Positions 43,468-51,634 are shown, numbered from the stretch's first letter. The stretch is DNA of 64,000 nt from Pseudomonas linyingensis (GCF_900109175.1 NZ_FNZE01000017.1:1-64000); one strand, 5' to 3'. Made by a program: numbers and translations. Notes: generated by a model from the letters alone, not told the origin.

Positions 43468-44157
43468 ATGGATGCGCTCAAGGTAGTCAGCTTCCTCAAC
43501 CGGCGGGCCGATTACAGCCTGCCGGCCTTCAGCGAATACTGGCGCACCATCCATCGCGGGCATGCAATGAAGCTGGTCGAGGCCGGCTTCATGCAGGGCT
43601 ACGTGCAGAATCATGGGGTCGCGGCCGGGCTCGAGGGCTTGCCGGTGATGGCCGACGGTTCGCCCGAGCTGTGGATCGACGGGCTCGATACCCTCGAGCG
43701 GCTGATCGCCAGTCGCGAGTACCAGGAAGGCGCCGGGCCGGACGAGGCGAATTTCGTCACGCCACCGGTGCTTGCCTGTGTCGCTCATGAGCGAATCATC
43801 CAGGAAGCGGCGGAGCCAGCGGCGCTGCAGGGAGCGCTCAAGCTGATACTGGTGGTCAGTCGCGCCCCGCAAGCGAACGCTGCGGATTTTCGCGAGCGTT
43901 GGCTGAGTGGTGATGGTGGGCCGCTGCTGGCTGGTCAGCCACTGCGGCTGACGCGCCAAGCTGTGGTGGAGGGCGATGCGCCAGCCGTCTTCGACGGCGT
44001 CGAATGCAGCTGGTGGCCGGATCTGGAAACGCTGCGCCGGGCCTGGCGGCAGCGTGATCCTGCTGCGGGGCGCGGGCTGATCGCCGCCGATTCGCTGCGT
44101 GGCCTGCTGGCCCGCGCGGAGGTGGTGGTACAGCCTCCGCAGTCAGCCGGAGGCTAG
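43468..44157 (+). CDS. EthD-domain protein
   Basis: The 229-residue protein starts immediately after the Rieske E stop. The N-terminal half (VSFLNRRADYSLPAFSEYWR followed by HRGHAMKL) is a clear EthD dimeric alpha/beta-barrel domain; the C-terminal half (LILVVSRAPQANAADFRERW) repeats it weakly, suggesting a tandem fusion. EthD proteins accompany oxygenases in ether and polyketide degradation; their function is mostly unknown. The last third is rich in Arg and Ala and poorly conserved in appearance. Confidence 0.8.
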   Translation: MDALKVVSFLNRRADYSLPAFSEYWRTIHRGHAMKLVEAGFMQGYVQNHGVAAGLEGLPVMADGSPELWIDGLDTLERLIASREYQEGAGPDEANFVTPPVLACVAHERIIQEAAEPAALQGALKLILVVSRAPQANAADFRERWLSGDGGPLLAGQPLRLTRQAVVEGDAPAVFDGVECSWWPDLETLRRAWRQRDPAAGRGLIAADSLRGLLARAEVVVQPPQSAGG

Positions 44158-44159
44158 CC

Positions 44160-45005
44160 ATGTCGCCCCAGCCGCTCGCCCTGCATCACTTCACCCTGTG
44201 CGATGTCTCGCCGCTAGAGCTGGTGTCGATCGCGGCAGAGGTGGGCTGCGATGGCGTTTGCCTGTTCGTCGAGTCGCCGCCGGGCTTCGGCTTTCCGCTC
44301 GTGACTCCGGCGCTGCGCAGCGATCTGCTCGCCCGGCTGCGCGAGCATGAAGTACGGGTGACCAACCTGGAGTTCTTCTCCCTGACCGAGGCGGTGGACC
44401 TCGACGGCTTCCGCCCGGCGCTGGCGCTCGGCGCCCAGCTTGGGGCGCGCTTGGCGGTGACCCACATCCATGACCCCGACCCCCTGCGTGGCACCGACTG
44501 TCTCGGCCGCTTAGCCGAGCTGGCCGGCGAATACGGTCTGCAGCTCGGCCTGGAGTTCATGGCCCTGACGCCCGGCTGCACCTCGCTGGCCGCGGCCGCC
44601 GGCTTCGTCGAGCGGGTCGGCCGCAGCAACCTGGGCATCGGCGTCGATGCGTTGCACCTCGCGCGCACTGGCGGTACGCCGGCCGAGGTCGCCGCGCTGG
44701 CTCCCGGGATGGTTGCCTACGCCCAGCTCTGCGACGGGCCGCTGCTGGCTGCGGGTGTCGATGCGCTGGATCCGGCGCGCTATGCCGAAGAAGCCTTCAA
44801 CCGCCTGCCGCCAGGGCAGGGGGTATTTCCCCTGGCGGAGCTGATCCGGGCGCTGCCGCCTACCGCTGCGCTGGATGTCGAGGTGCCCATGCCACGACTG
44901 GCCGCGCAGGGTGTTTCCGCCTTACAGCGAGCACGCCTGGCCGTGGCGGGCGCTCGCAGCCTGCTCGACGCGCAGGCGAGTCAAACGATCAACCAACCGC
45001 AATAA
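44160..45005 (+). CDS. Sugar phosphate isomerase/epimerase-like TIM-barrel protein, copy 2
   Basis: A 281-residue protein of the xylose-isomerase-like superfamily. Likely metal ligands: Glu in LGLEFMALTPG, Asp and His in LGIGVDALHLARTGG, and Glu in LDVEVPMPR. It is only distantly related to the copy at 22183, so the two probably act on different intermediates. It begins 2 bp after the EthD stop. Inosose-dehydratase-like or ketone-isomerase activity is possible. Confidence 0.82.
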   Translation: MSPQPLALHHFTLCDVSPLELVSIAAEVGCDGVCLFVESPPGFGFPLVTPALRSDLLARLREHEVRVTNLEFFSLTEAVDLDGFRPALALGAQLGARLAVTHIHDPDPLRGTDCLGRLAELAGEYGLQLGLEFMALTPGCTSLAAAAGFVERVGRSNLGIGVDALHLARTGGTPAEVAALAPGMVAYAQLCDGPLLAAGVDALDPARYAEEAFNRLPPGQGVFPLAELIRALPPTAALDVEVPMPRLAAQGVSALQRARLAVAGARSLLDAQASQTINQPQ

Positions 45006-45033
45006 CAACAAAAAACAAAAAAGGTGCAACGAG

Positions 45034-45804
45034 ATGACAGCACGCGTGCTTGAAGGAAAGGTAGCCATCGTCACCGGCGCGGCCATGGGCATGGGCGCAG
45101 CCACGGCGCAGTTGTTCGCCGAAGCCGGCGCCAAGGTGGTGGTGGCGGACATGAATGAGGACATGGGCCTCACCCTGGTCGCCGAGATCGAGCGGGCCGG
45201 TGGCCAGGCGCTGTTCCAGCGCTGCAACGTAGCGGTCGCGGCGGATGTGGAGGCGCTGGTGCAGGCGACCGTGGCGCATTTCGGTCGGCTGGACGTGGCG
45301 GTCAACAACGCGGCGGTGTCGCCCGATACCAAGCCGCTCGCGGAGATGGACGAGGACGAGTTCGACAAGGTGATCGCGGTGGACCTGAAGGGCGTCGCCC
45401 TGTGCCTGAAGTACCAACTGTCGCAGATGATCCGCCAGGGCGGCGGTGGGGCGATCGTCAATATCGGCTCGGTCAGCTCGTTCCGCCCGCAGCCGAACAA
45501 CGGCGTCTACGTCGCGGCCAAGCACGGCGTGGTGGGCCTGAGCAAGGTGGCGGCCCTCGAGAACGGCGTGCACGGCATCCGCGTCAATACCGTCGCGCCG
45601 GGCGCCATCGACACCCTGATGCTGCGCGGGGCGCTGGAGCGCATGGGCGCGAGCGAGGCCGATTATGCGCCGCAGCTCAGCCTGCTGGGCCGCTTTGGCC
45701 AGCCGCGCGAAGTGGCTCAGGCAAGCCTCTGGCTGGCCTCCGAGCAGTCGTCCTACGTCACCGGCACCACCATCCACGTGGATGCCGGCTACACCAATCG
45801 TTAA
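45034..45804 (+). CDS. Short-chain dehydrogenase/reductase
   Basis: The 256-residue SDR shows TGAAMGMG (14-21), NNAA for NNAG (91-94), S146, Y159 and K163; D39 favours NAD. The leader is an extreme A-rich run (AATAACAACAAAAAACAAAA, 45001-45020) with many overlapping AAnAAnAA motifs before AAGGTG. ATG 45034 is chosen since the longer frame lies inside the preceding gene's end. Two hairpins follow its stop. Confidence 0.9.
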   Translation: MTARVLEGKVAIVTGAAMGMGAATAQLFAEAGAKVVVADMNEDMGLTLVAEIERAGGQALFQRCNVAVAADVEALVQATVAHFGRLDVAVNNAAVSPDTKPLAEMDEDEFDKVIAVDLKGVALCLKYQLSQMIRQGGGGAIVNIGSVSSFRPQPNNGVYVAAKHGVVGLSKVAALENGVHGIRVNTVAPGAIDTLMLRGALERMGASEADYAPQLSLLGRFGQPREVAQASLWLASEQSSYVTGTTIHVDAGYTNR

Positions 45805-45857
45805 GCAAGGCACAGGAGTGCGCGCCCGCTCTGCGCGGCGCCGCTCCATTGGTTCGC

Positions 45858-45886
45858 TCTGCCGGTAGCCGGGAGCTGCCGGCAGA
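45858..45886 (+). repeat. Intercistronic stem-loop, SDR to SnoaL-like 5
   Basis: TCTGCCGGTAGC and GCTGCCGGCAGA form a 12-bp stem (one U-G) with a CGGGA loop. A second imperfect palindrome (about 45897-45918) follows before the next leader. Confidence 0.5.
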
Positions 45887-45942
45887 CGGCCCCCAGGTGG
45901 TCAGAGGCCTCTGGCCACTAAAAACCACAATGGAGAGACTCA

Positions 45943-46401
45943 ATGTCCAGCCTTGAACAACGCGTGCGCCTCATCGAAGACCGTCAGGCTCTGCAGGACC
46001 TGTTTCATGGCTACCTGTTTGCCGTGGATTCGCTGACCGACCTCGACGGCATGCTCAGCCTGTTTACCGAAGACGTCAGCTTCGATCTGCGCGAAATCGG
46101 CTTGCCCTGCCTGCAGGGTCATCAGGGGCTGCGTCAGTTCTTTGCCGACGTGTTCGGCTACATGTCCCACCACGCCCACTATGGCACCAACTTCACCGTA
46201 CGCCAGCTCGATGGCGATACCGCTTCGGCGTGTGCTTACGTCATCGGCTCGGGGGTGCGTGACGGCGTGCAGGTGACCCTGCACGTCAAGTATTTCCTCG
46301 ACTACGTGCGCACTCCGGCCGGCTGGAAGATCTGCCGCTTCTCCGAAGCGCCGATCCTGCCGATGCCGGATTCGCTCACCCAGGTCCATCGCAGTCACTG
46401 A
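45943..46401 (+). CDS. SnoaL/LinA-like (NTF2-fold) protein 5
   Basis: A 152-residue protein close to LinA in length. H79 stands in HHAHYGTNFTV, which repeats the LinA HYGTN context of its catalytic His, and D29 in AVDSLTDLD. The end GWKICRFSEAPI is shorter than in the other four. Last intact gene of the long operon from site 8. It is followed by a decayed Rieske fragment, so it may once have been paired with that oxygenase. Confidence 0.85.
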   Translation: MSSLEQRVRLIEDRQALQDLFHGYLFAVDSLTDLDGMLSLFTEDVSFDLREIGLPCLQGHQGLRQFFADVFGYMSHHAHYGTNFTVRQLDGDTASACAYVIGSGVRDGVQVTLHVKYFLDYVRTPAGWKICRFSEAPILPMPDSLTQVHRSH

Positions 46402-46402
46402 T

Positions 46403-46528
46403 CGTTGCGCCGCGCCCTGTGCGTCGCTGGAGGGCTCGCTGGCCAAGCTGCCCGGCCATTGGGGTTTCCCCTGCGTCGACAAGGAGTAATTCAGCCTGCC
46501 GGAGGCCCGGGTAGGATGGAGGACTTGG
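46403..46528 (+). pseudogene. Remnant of a Rieske oxygenase alpha subunit
   Basis: The frame from 46403 reads CASLEGSLAKLPGHWGFPC, an in-frame stop at 46487, then FSLPEARVGWRTW. This matches in order and spacing the segment SLEGELTDVPCRWDFP ... FRLPELKVETW of Rieske D (about 17 identities in 33 positions), including one probable insertion of a codon. The first cysteine pair and the iron site are absent, and no recognisable sequence continues on either side. It is thus a decayed fragment of a seventh alpha subunit, close to D/E. Confidence 0.6.
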
Positions 46529-46706
46529 CCCGATGGACCAGAGGCTACGGCTCATGGTCCATCTGGCCCGCAAGTCGCAAGCCCGGAGCAACGCAGGCGC
46601 CACTGCCGCCACGGCGGAATCACGCGGATAGGGCGGCGCAGCGGCTGGACGTCTCGAGCCGCCCGTCACGGTATTTTGTGCATCCCGGAAATCGTCAATG
46701 AAGCCC

Positions 46707-46735
46707 TTGAAAGAACCGGATGTACTGGTTATTTT
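46707..46735 (+). promoter_or_regulatory. Sigma-70-like promoter ahead of operator site 9
   Basis: -35 TTGAAA (46707-46712), 17-bp spacer, -10 TATTTT (46730-46735), operator arm 5 bp later. This is the best-looking promoter of the four. Confidence 0.6.
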
Positions 46736-46740
46736 AAATA

Positions 46741-46760
46741 AAAACGTACATGTTGGTTTT
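46741..46760. promoter_or_regulatory. Operator site 9 (AAAAC-N10-GTTTT)
   Basis: AAAAC-GTACATGTTG-GTTTT, perfect arms, with a GTACATGT core. It lies in the 575-bp gap 46402-46976, which otherwise holds the Rieske remnant, the promoter and a doubtful 47-codon frame. Confidence 0.75.
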
Positions 46761-46790
46761 TAAATGCAGCAAGAATGACGAGCCGAATTC

Positions 46791-46934
46791 ATGACCCTGC
46801 CGTCCGTGGCTTCAACACGCTCTTCCATGCTCCAGCCAGAGACGCCGCCATCGCGGTCGGATCGCCGGTCCCCGTCGACTGACTCCGGTGCCCAGTGCCG
46901 GCAGGCGTGCGCTGTCCAATCCAGCGGCGGCTAA
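46791..46934 (+). CDS. Doubtful 47-codon ORF in the site 9 leader
   Basis: The ATG follows CAAGAATGACGAG, the kind of leader used by real genes of this island (compare 26209-26221), but the product is a Ser/Arg/Pro-rich, featureless peptide that matches no family. It is the second case, besides 9326-9508, of a small frame between an operator and the first proper gene. Confidence 0.15.
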   Translation: MTLPSVASTRSSMLQPETPPSRSDRRSPSTDSGAQCRQACAVQSSGG

Positions 46935-46976
46935 CTGCCCATAGCGAATGACAACAACAAGAAGGAGCGCGAGAGC

Positions 46977-48089
46977 ATGCCCGAATTACCCAATCGCCGC
47001 TGGATCCTGCAGAAGCGTCCCGCCGGTCTGGTGACCCTGGCCGATATCGAACTTCGCGAGGAGCCGTTGCGCCCGCTGCAGTCCGGTGAGGTACTGATCC
47101 GCAACCACTATCTGTCCATCGACCCGGCCATTCGTGACTGGATGTCCGAGCGGCCGAGTTACTTGCCCTCGATTCCCCTGGGCGCGGTGGTACGCAGCAC
47201 CAGCCTCGGCGCGGTGGTCGAGAGCCGCCACCCGGCATTCAAGGCCGGCGACCTGGCCGTCGGCGTCAACGGCTGGGAAGACTTCTCCATCGCCAGCGGC
47301 GACCAGCTGATGTCGGTGCAGCCCATGTCGGGCGAGGCGGAGCAGTACTTTCTCAGCATCTACGGCGCGGTGGGCCTGACGGCCTACTTCGGCTTGCTGG
47401 AGAAGGGGCGGCCGCAGCCTGGCGAGACGGTGCTGGTCAGCGCCGCCGCTGGCGCGGTCGGTTCCCTGGTGGGGCAGATCGCCAGGCTCAAGGGCTGTCG
47501 CGCAGTCGGCATCGCCGGCTCCGAGGCAAAGTGTCGCTGGCTCGTCGACGAGCTGGGCTTCGATGCGGCGATCAACTACCGCACCAGCACTAACCTGCAG
47601 GAGGCCATTCGCGAGGCCTGCCCGAACGGGGTGGACGTCTACTTCGACAACGTCGGCGGCGAGGTACTGGACGCCGCGCTGATGACCCTCAACAAGAACG
47701 CCCGCATCGTGTTCTGCGGCGCCATCTCCGGCTACAACAGCCAGCAGTCGGTGCCGGGACCCTACAACTTCTGGCAGATCCTTGCCCGCACGGTGACGCT
47801 GGAAGGCTTTCTCGTCTCCGACTACTTCGACCGTTTCCCCGAGGCGATTGCCCAGGTCCGCCAGTGGCTGGCGGAGGGGAAGATCACCTTCCGCGAGCAG
47901 GTGGTCGACGGGTTGGAGCACTGCCTGGACACCTTCAATCTGCTGTTCGAGGGCGCCAACAACGGCAAGCTGATCGTCAGGCTCGATCCGGCACGACAGG
48001 CCAACGGGGAGGCTGGGCTGAGCCGCAGCCCCCTGAATCAAGCAACCGAGGCGGCCGTACTGGCCGCCACACAGGAGGTGACACGATGA
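46977..48089 (+). CDS. Zinc-free MDR-family NADPH-dependent oxidoreductase (CurA/LTB4-dehydrogenase-like)
   Basis: A 370-residue medium-chain reductase. N-terminal domain: LADIELREEPLRPLQSGEVLIRNHYLSIDP in pieces typical for CurA (YLSIDPAIRDWM); Rossmann part: VLVSAAAGAVGSLVGQIARLKG, VGIAGSEAKCRWL, VDVYFDNVGGEVLDAAL. No zinc ligands. Such enzymes reduce the C=C of enones with NADPH. It has a C-terminal tail beyond residue 345 that is not family-typical. Leader AACAACAAGAAGGAG (46953-46967) combines a CA motif with the ribosome site. First gene of the site 9 operon. Confidence 0.9.
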   Translation: MPELPNRRWILQKRPAGLVTLADIELREEPLRPLQSGEVLIRNHYLSIDPAIRDWMSERPSYLPSIPLGAVVRSTSLGAVVESRHPAFKAGDLAVGVNGWEDFSIASGDQLMSVQPMSGEAEQYFLSIYGAVGLTAYFGLLEKGRPQPGETVLVSAAAGAVGSLVGQIARLKGCRAVGIAGSEAKCRWLVDELGFDAAINYRTSTNLQEAIREACPNGVDVYFDNVGGEVLDAALMTLNKNARIVFCGAISGYNSQQSVPGPYNFWQILARTVTLEGFLVSDYFDRFPEAIAQVRQWLAEGKITFREQVVDGLEHCLDTFNLLFEGANNGKLIVRLDPARQANGEAGLSRSPLNQATEAAVLAATQEVTR

Positions 48090-48619
48090 GCACGGTAAAA
48101 AATGCACTGTCCGGGCTGGGCACGATCATGCAGCTGGCCTGGGTGCCGAAGGATTTCGACGCGGCGCTCCGCTACTGGACCGAGACCATGGGAGTCGGTC
48201 CGTTCTTCCACCTCAAGCATATCCAGACCGAGGCCACGCATTACCGTGGCCAGCCGGTCGACCTGGATTTCTCGGTGGCGATCGCCTACTGGGGCGACAT
48301 GCAGATCGAGCTGATTCGCCAGCACAACGACGCACCATCGATCTACAAGACCTGGCTCGACGCCGGCCGCGAGGGCATGCACCACGTCTGTCTGATGGTC
48401 GACAGCATGGAGCAGGCGCGCGCCACCTGTCGCGCAGCCGGGGCGGAGGTGATGCAGGAGGTCTGGTTGCCGGGCGGGGGCGAGGCGATCTACGTGGACG
48501 CCGGCGGCGAGCTGATCGAGCTGATCGATTTCCCCAAAGAGCACTACGCCTTCTTCGACCTGATGAAGAACGCGGCGGCGCAATGGGATGGCTGCAATCC
48601 GCTGCGAGTCGTCGATTGA
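48086..48619 (+). CDS. VOC-family protein, copy 2
   Basis: A 177-residue glyoxalase-like protein that overlaps the preceding gene by 4 bp (ATGA). LAWVPKDFDAALRYWTETMGVGPFFH, EGMHHVCLMVDSMEQA and GGELIELIDFPKE are the VOC strands; candidate ligands are His in MHHVCL and Glu in LIELIDF. The first ligand position (QLAWV) is not His, so metal binding may differ from that of the copy at 32387. Epimerase- or isomerase-like role possible. Confidence 0.85.
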   Translation: MSTVKNALSGLGTIMQLAWVPKDFDAALRYWTETMGVGPFFHLKHIQTEATHYRGQPVDLDFSVAIAYWGDMQIELIRQHNDAPSIYKTWLDAGREGMHHVCLMVDSMEQARATCRAAGAEVMQEVWLPGGGEAIYVDAGGELIELIDFPKEHYAFFDLMKNAAAQWDGCNPLRVVD

Positions 48620-48787
48620 CCGACAGCGGCGAGGGAGCGGCGTGGCTCCCGTGGGCGTAACCGGTGATCTGGCGATCGCTTCGGTAGGCCCCGCAAACAA
48701 GGTTTCACCGTGGCAAGTGTCGGGCAGGCGCCGGAGCAGGGGGCGTTGCTCGACACGCATAAATAACAAAAACAGGAGAGGCACCAC

Positions 48788-50161
48788 ATGAAGCAATTGA
48801 TGCGTAATGTCGTGGCAATCGCCGTGGCCGGAGGCTGTGCCGCCTTGGCTCATGCCGCAGCAACCCCGGAGCAGATCGGCCAGATCGGCAAGACTTACCT
48901 GCCCTGGGGGGCGGAGCAGGCGGGCAATGCCGACGGCAGCATTCCGGCCTATACCGGCCCGATCAAGCAGCCAGCCAGCTACGACACGAAGAATCCGGGT
49001 ATCCGTCCTGATCCGTTCGCCAACGAGAAGCCGCTGTTCTCCATCTCCAGCCAGAACATGACCCAGTATGCCGACCAGATCTCCGAAGGCATGCAGGCGA
49101 TGCTGCGCAAGTACCCGACCTTCCGCATGGATGTCTATCCGTCCCACCGCACGGCGGCCTATCCGGAGTACTTTCAGAAAAATGCCGTGAAGAACGCCAG
49201 CGAATGTCGGACGAAGAATGATGAACTGGGTCTTGAAGGCTGCTACGGCGGCACCCCGTTCCCGTTCCCGAAGACCGGCAACGAGGTCATGTGGAACCGC
49301 TTGCTGAAGTTCGACCAGTTTGCCTTTGAAACCCGTGCCTTCACCACCAGCCTGGTCGATACGCGCGGCACTCGCACGGTGACTGGCGTGTCGAGCATGC
49401 AGATCCAGTATCCGATCTTCGATCCCCAGCGTACCGGGCCGATCGGCGACAAGGAAATCTACGAGATGCTGCGCGTCGACTTCCTCGACCCGGCACGCAA
49501 GAACGGCGAGAAGATCGTCGTGCACGACTCCATCGACATGGTGGATCAGGGCCGGCGTGCCTGGCAGTACCTGCCCGGACAGCGCCGCGTCAAGTTGGCC
49601 CCCGACATTGCCTATGACACGCCCAGCCCGACCAGTGGTGGTGTGACGACGACTGATGAACTGGCGATCTTCTACGGTGCGCTGGATCGCTATAACTTCA
49701 AGCTGCACGGCAAGAAGGAAATGTACATCCCCTACAACACCTACAAGATCCGGGATCCCAACGTGTGCCCGGATACCATGGCCGAAACCAAGAATCACCT
49801 GAATCCTGACTGCATGCGCTGGGAGAAGCACCGGGTCTGGGTCGTCGAGGCAACCCTCAAGGAAGGTCAGCGCCATATCTATCCGCGCCGGATGATCTAT
49901 CTGGATGAGGATCTCTACAGCGTGGGCATCAGTGACAACTTCGACCGTGCCGGGCAGATCTACCGGGTCAACCATAGCCTGCCGATCACCTTCTACGAGG
50001 GCACCGGGCACATGACCGACGAAGCGGTCACCTATGACCTGGCCAATGGTGCCTACCACCGCCAGCAGAACGCCACCATGGGCGGCGGCTGGGTCGTGAC
50101 TTCGCCCCGTCCGGACAATCACTTCAGTCCTGCCGCCATGACTGGCGGCGGCATTCGCTAA
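48788..50161 (+). CDS. DUF1329 family exported protein, copy 2
   Basis: The 457-residue paralogue of 36729 has a signal peptide (to about residue 22, ALAHA) and the same blocks: AGNADGSIPAYTGPI, FRMDVYPSHRTAAYPEYF, PGQRRVKLAPDIAYDTPSP, NPDCMRWEKHRVWVVEATLK. The two differ mostly in the middle (residues 130-230). Having two copies in different operons suggests handling of substrate and product, or a heteromer. Leader AATAACAAAAACAGGAGAGG (48762-48781) has a CA motif and strong ribosome site. Confidence 0.88.
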   Translation: MKQLMRNVVAIAVAGGCAALAHAAATPEQIGQIGKTYLPWGAEQAGNADGSIPAYTGPIKQPASYDTKNPGIRPDPFANEKPLFSISSQNMTQYADQISEGMQAMLRKYPTFRMDVYPSHRTAAYPEYFQKNAVKNASECRTKNDELGLEGCYGGTPFPFPKTGNEVMWNRLLKFDQFAFETRAFTTSLVDTRGTRTVTGVSSMQIQYPIFDPQRTGPIGDKEIYEMLRVDFLDPARKNGEKIVVHDSIDMVDQGRRAWQYLPGQRRVKLAPDIAYDTPSPTSGGVTTTDELAIFYGALDRYNFKLHGKKEMYIPYNTYKIRDPNVCPDTMAETKNHLNPDCMRWEKHRVWVVEATLKEGQRHIYPRRMIYLDEDLYSVGISDNFDRAGQIYRVNHSLPITFYEGTGHMTDEAVTYDLANGAYHRQQNATMGGGWVVTSPRPDNHFSPAAMTGGGIR

Positions 50162-50192
50162 CCGGGACGAACTGTTTGGCAGGTGTAGTCAG

Positions 50193-50221
50193 GGCACCGC
50201 ACGGTATCTCCGTGCGGTGCC
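50193..50221 (+). repeat. Intercistronic stem-loop, DUF1329 to SDR
   Basis: GGCACCGCACGG and CCGTGCGGTGCC form a perfect 12-bp stem with a TATCT loop, 31 bp after the stop. No T-run follows. Confidence 0.55.
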
Positions 50222-50251
50222 AACCACATAGAACAATGACAAGAGGCTGTT

Positions 50252-51070
50252 ATGCACACTTCCAACAAGCTGAACGGCAAAGTTGCGGTGGTGCTCGGCG
50301 CGGCTGGGCGCGACAACATGGGGCAGGTCATCGCCCGTCGTTTCAGGGATGAAGGCGCCACGGTGATCGTCGCTGGCCGCCACGGCGACGAGCTGGCGCG
50401 CCTGGCTGACGAGATCGGCGGCTATGCCAAGACTTGCGATATCACCGATCGCCAACAAGTGCTCGACCTGTTCACTTTTGCCAAGGACAAGGGCGGGCGC
50501 GTGGATATCGCGGTCAACGCCACCGGCTGGGGCCTGCTGCGTCCCTTCCTGGAAACCAGCGTGGATGAGCTCAAGCGCATGAGCGACCTGCAGTTCGTCG
50601 GCCCCTTCCTGTTCTGCCAGGCCGCCGTGGAGGCCATGGAGCAGGGCGGCTCGATCATCCAGATCAGCTCGGCAACCGCCACCATCATGTTCCACGATCA
50701 CGCCGCCTATATGGGCACCAAGGCGGGTACCGACCACGTGATCCGTTGCGTGGCCAACGAGTTTGGCGAGCGCGGCATCCGCGCCAACTCCATCTCGCCG
50801 GGGGTCACCGACACGCCGATGACCGCCGCCGCCAAGGAAGTGCCGGGGCTGTTCGAGGCCTTTGCCTCAGGGTATCCGTTGCAGCGCATCGGCACTTCCG
50901 AAGACATCGCTGCCGCCGCCGTCTGGCTGGCCAGCGACGAATGTTTCATGACTGGGCAGAACCTGCAGGTCAACGGCGGGCTTACCCTGCGCCGCAATCC
51001 GATGAAGCACGAGATAGAGGCGTCCGTGCAGGCCGCCGCCCAAGCACTTGGACAGGAGCAGACGGCATGA
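50252..51070 (+). CDS. Short-chain dehydrogenase/reductase, paralogue of 15070
   Basis: The 272-residue SDR shows the same unusual cofactor loop (LGAAGRDNMGQVIARRF) and ATGWGL in place of NNAG, with S139/S140, Y153 and K157 (YMGTK). It shares with the protein at 15070 the blocks EQGGSIIQISSAT, RCVANEFGERGIRANSISPG and AAAVWLASDECFMTGQNLQV. The cofactor specificity is unclear. Its stop overlaps the next start by 4 bp (ATGA). Confidence 0.9.
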   Translation: MHTSNKLNGKVAVVLGAAGRDNMGQVIARRFRDEGATVIVAGRHGDELARLADEIGGYAKTCDITDRQQVLDLFTFAKDKGGRVDIAVNATGWGLLRPFLETSVDELKRMSDLQFVGPFLFCQAAVEAMEQGGSIIQISSATATIMFHDHAAYMGTKAGTDHVIRCVANEFGERGIRANSISPGVTDTPMTAAAKEVPGLFEAFASGYPLQRIGTSEDIAAAAVWLASDECFMTGQNLQVNGGLTLRRNPMKHEIEASVQAAAQALGQEQTA

Positions 51071-51540
51071 GCCAGACCAAAACTCTGCAGATCACCACCA
51101 GCCATGAGTTCGACGCGCCCGCTGACGTGGTCTGGACGCTGCTCGAGGACTTTGCCCAGATCGAGCGCTGGTGGCCGAAGGACGAGCCTGCGGTAAGTAT
51201 CCAGCGCGTCGAGCTGGAGGGGGAGGGCATCGGCCTGATTCGCCATATCTACAACCACGGCTTTCCTGCCCCGGTCAGTGAGCGCCTGGACTTTCAGGAC
51301 CCGGCAAACCTGGTCTATCGGCTGTCCATCGTCGGCGAGCGGCCTGCCGGCCTACTCGGCTATCAGGCCACCGGGCGCATCGAGCGCCTGCCTGGCGAGC
51401 GTTCGCGGCTGAACTACTGTGGCGAATTCAGCACCGAGCCGGGGCGCGAGGCGGAGGCCGAGGCATTCCTGAGAGGGGCCTATGCCCTGATGTTCAAGGG
51501 CCTGGCGCAGGCTGCAGCCCGGGAGGCATCCGTCAGCTGA
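51067..51540 (+). CDS. SRPBCC/START-like domain protein
   Basis: A 157-residue helix-grip-fold protein: ITTSHEFDAPADVVWTLLED, FAQIERWWPKD, then the beta strands and the final helix EAEAFLRGAYALMFKGLAQA. The polyketide-cyclase/Bet-v-1-like family binds hydrophobic ligands in a deep cavity; some are cyclases or hydrolases. Here it may bind or isomerise a ring intermediate. It is the last gene of the site 9 operon. Confidence 0.82.
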   Translation: MSQTKTLQITTSHEFDAPADVVWTLLEDFAQIERWWPKDEPAVSIQRVELEGEGIGLIRHIYNHGFPAPVSERLDFQDPANLVYRLSIVGERPAGLLGYQATGRIERLPGERSRLNYCGEFSTEPGREAEAEAFLRGAYALMFKGLAQAAAREASVS

Positions 51541-51603
51541 GCAGGCGGCGCCTGAGTCGTGTCGGGCCGTTCTGTGGATTGGCAGAAAAAAACAGCGCAG
51601 GGC

Positions 51604-51632
51604 TTGCTCAATGGCTGAGCCCTCTATATCTT
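51604..51632 (+). promoter_or_regulatory. Sigma-70-like promoter ahead of operator site 10
   Basis: -35 TTGCTC (51604-51609), 17-bp spacer, -10 TATCTT (51627-51632). The operator arm follows after 2 bp instead of 5. Confidence 0.5.
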
Positions 51633-51634
51633 TA

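Noticed and set aside
46405-46701. A 98-codon frame in the gap after SnoaL-like 5
   Set aside because: It is out of frame with the recognisable Rieske remnant in the same stretch and has no family features.
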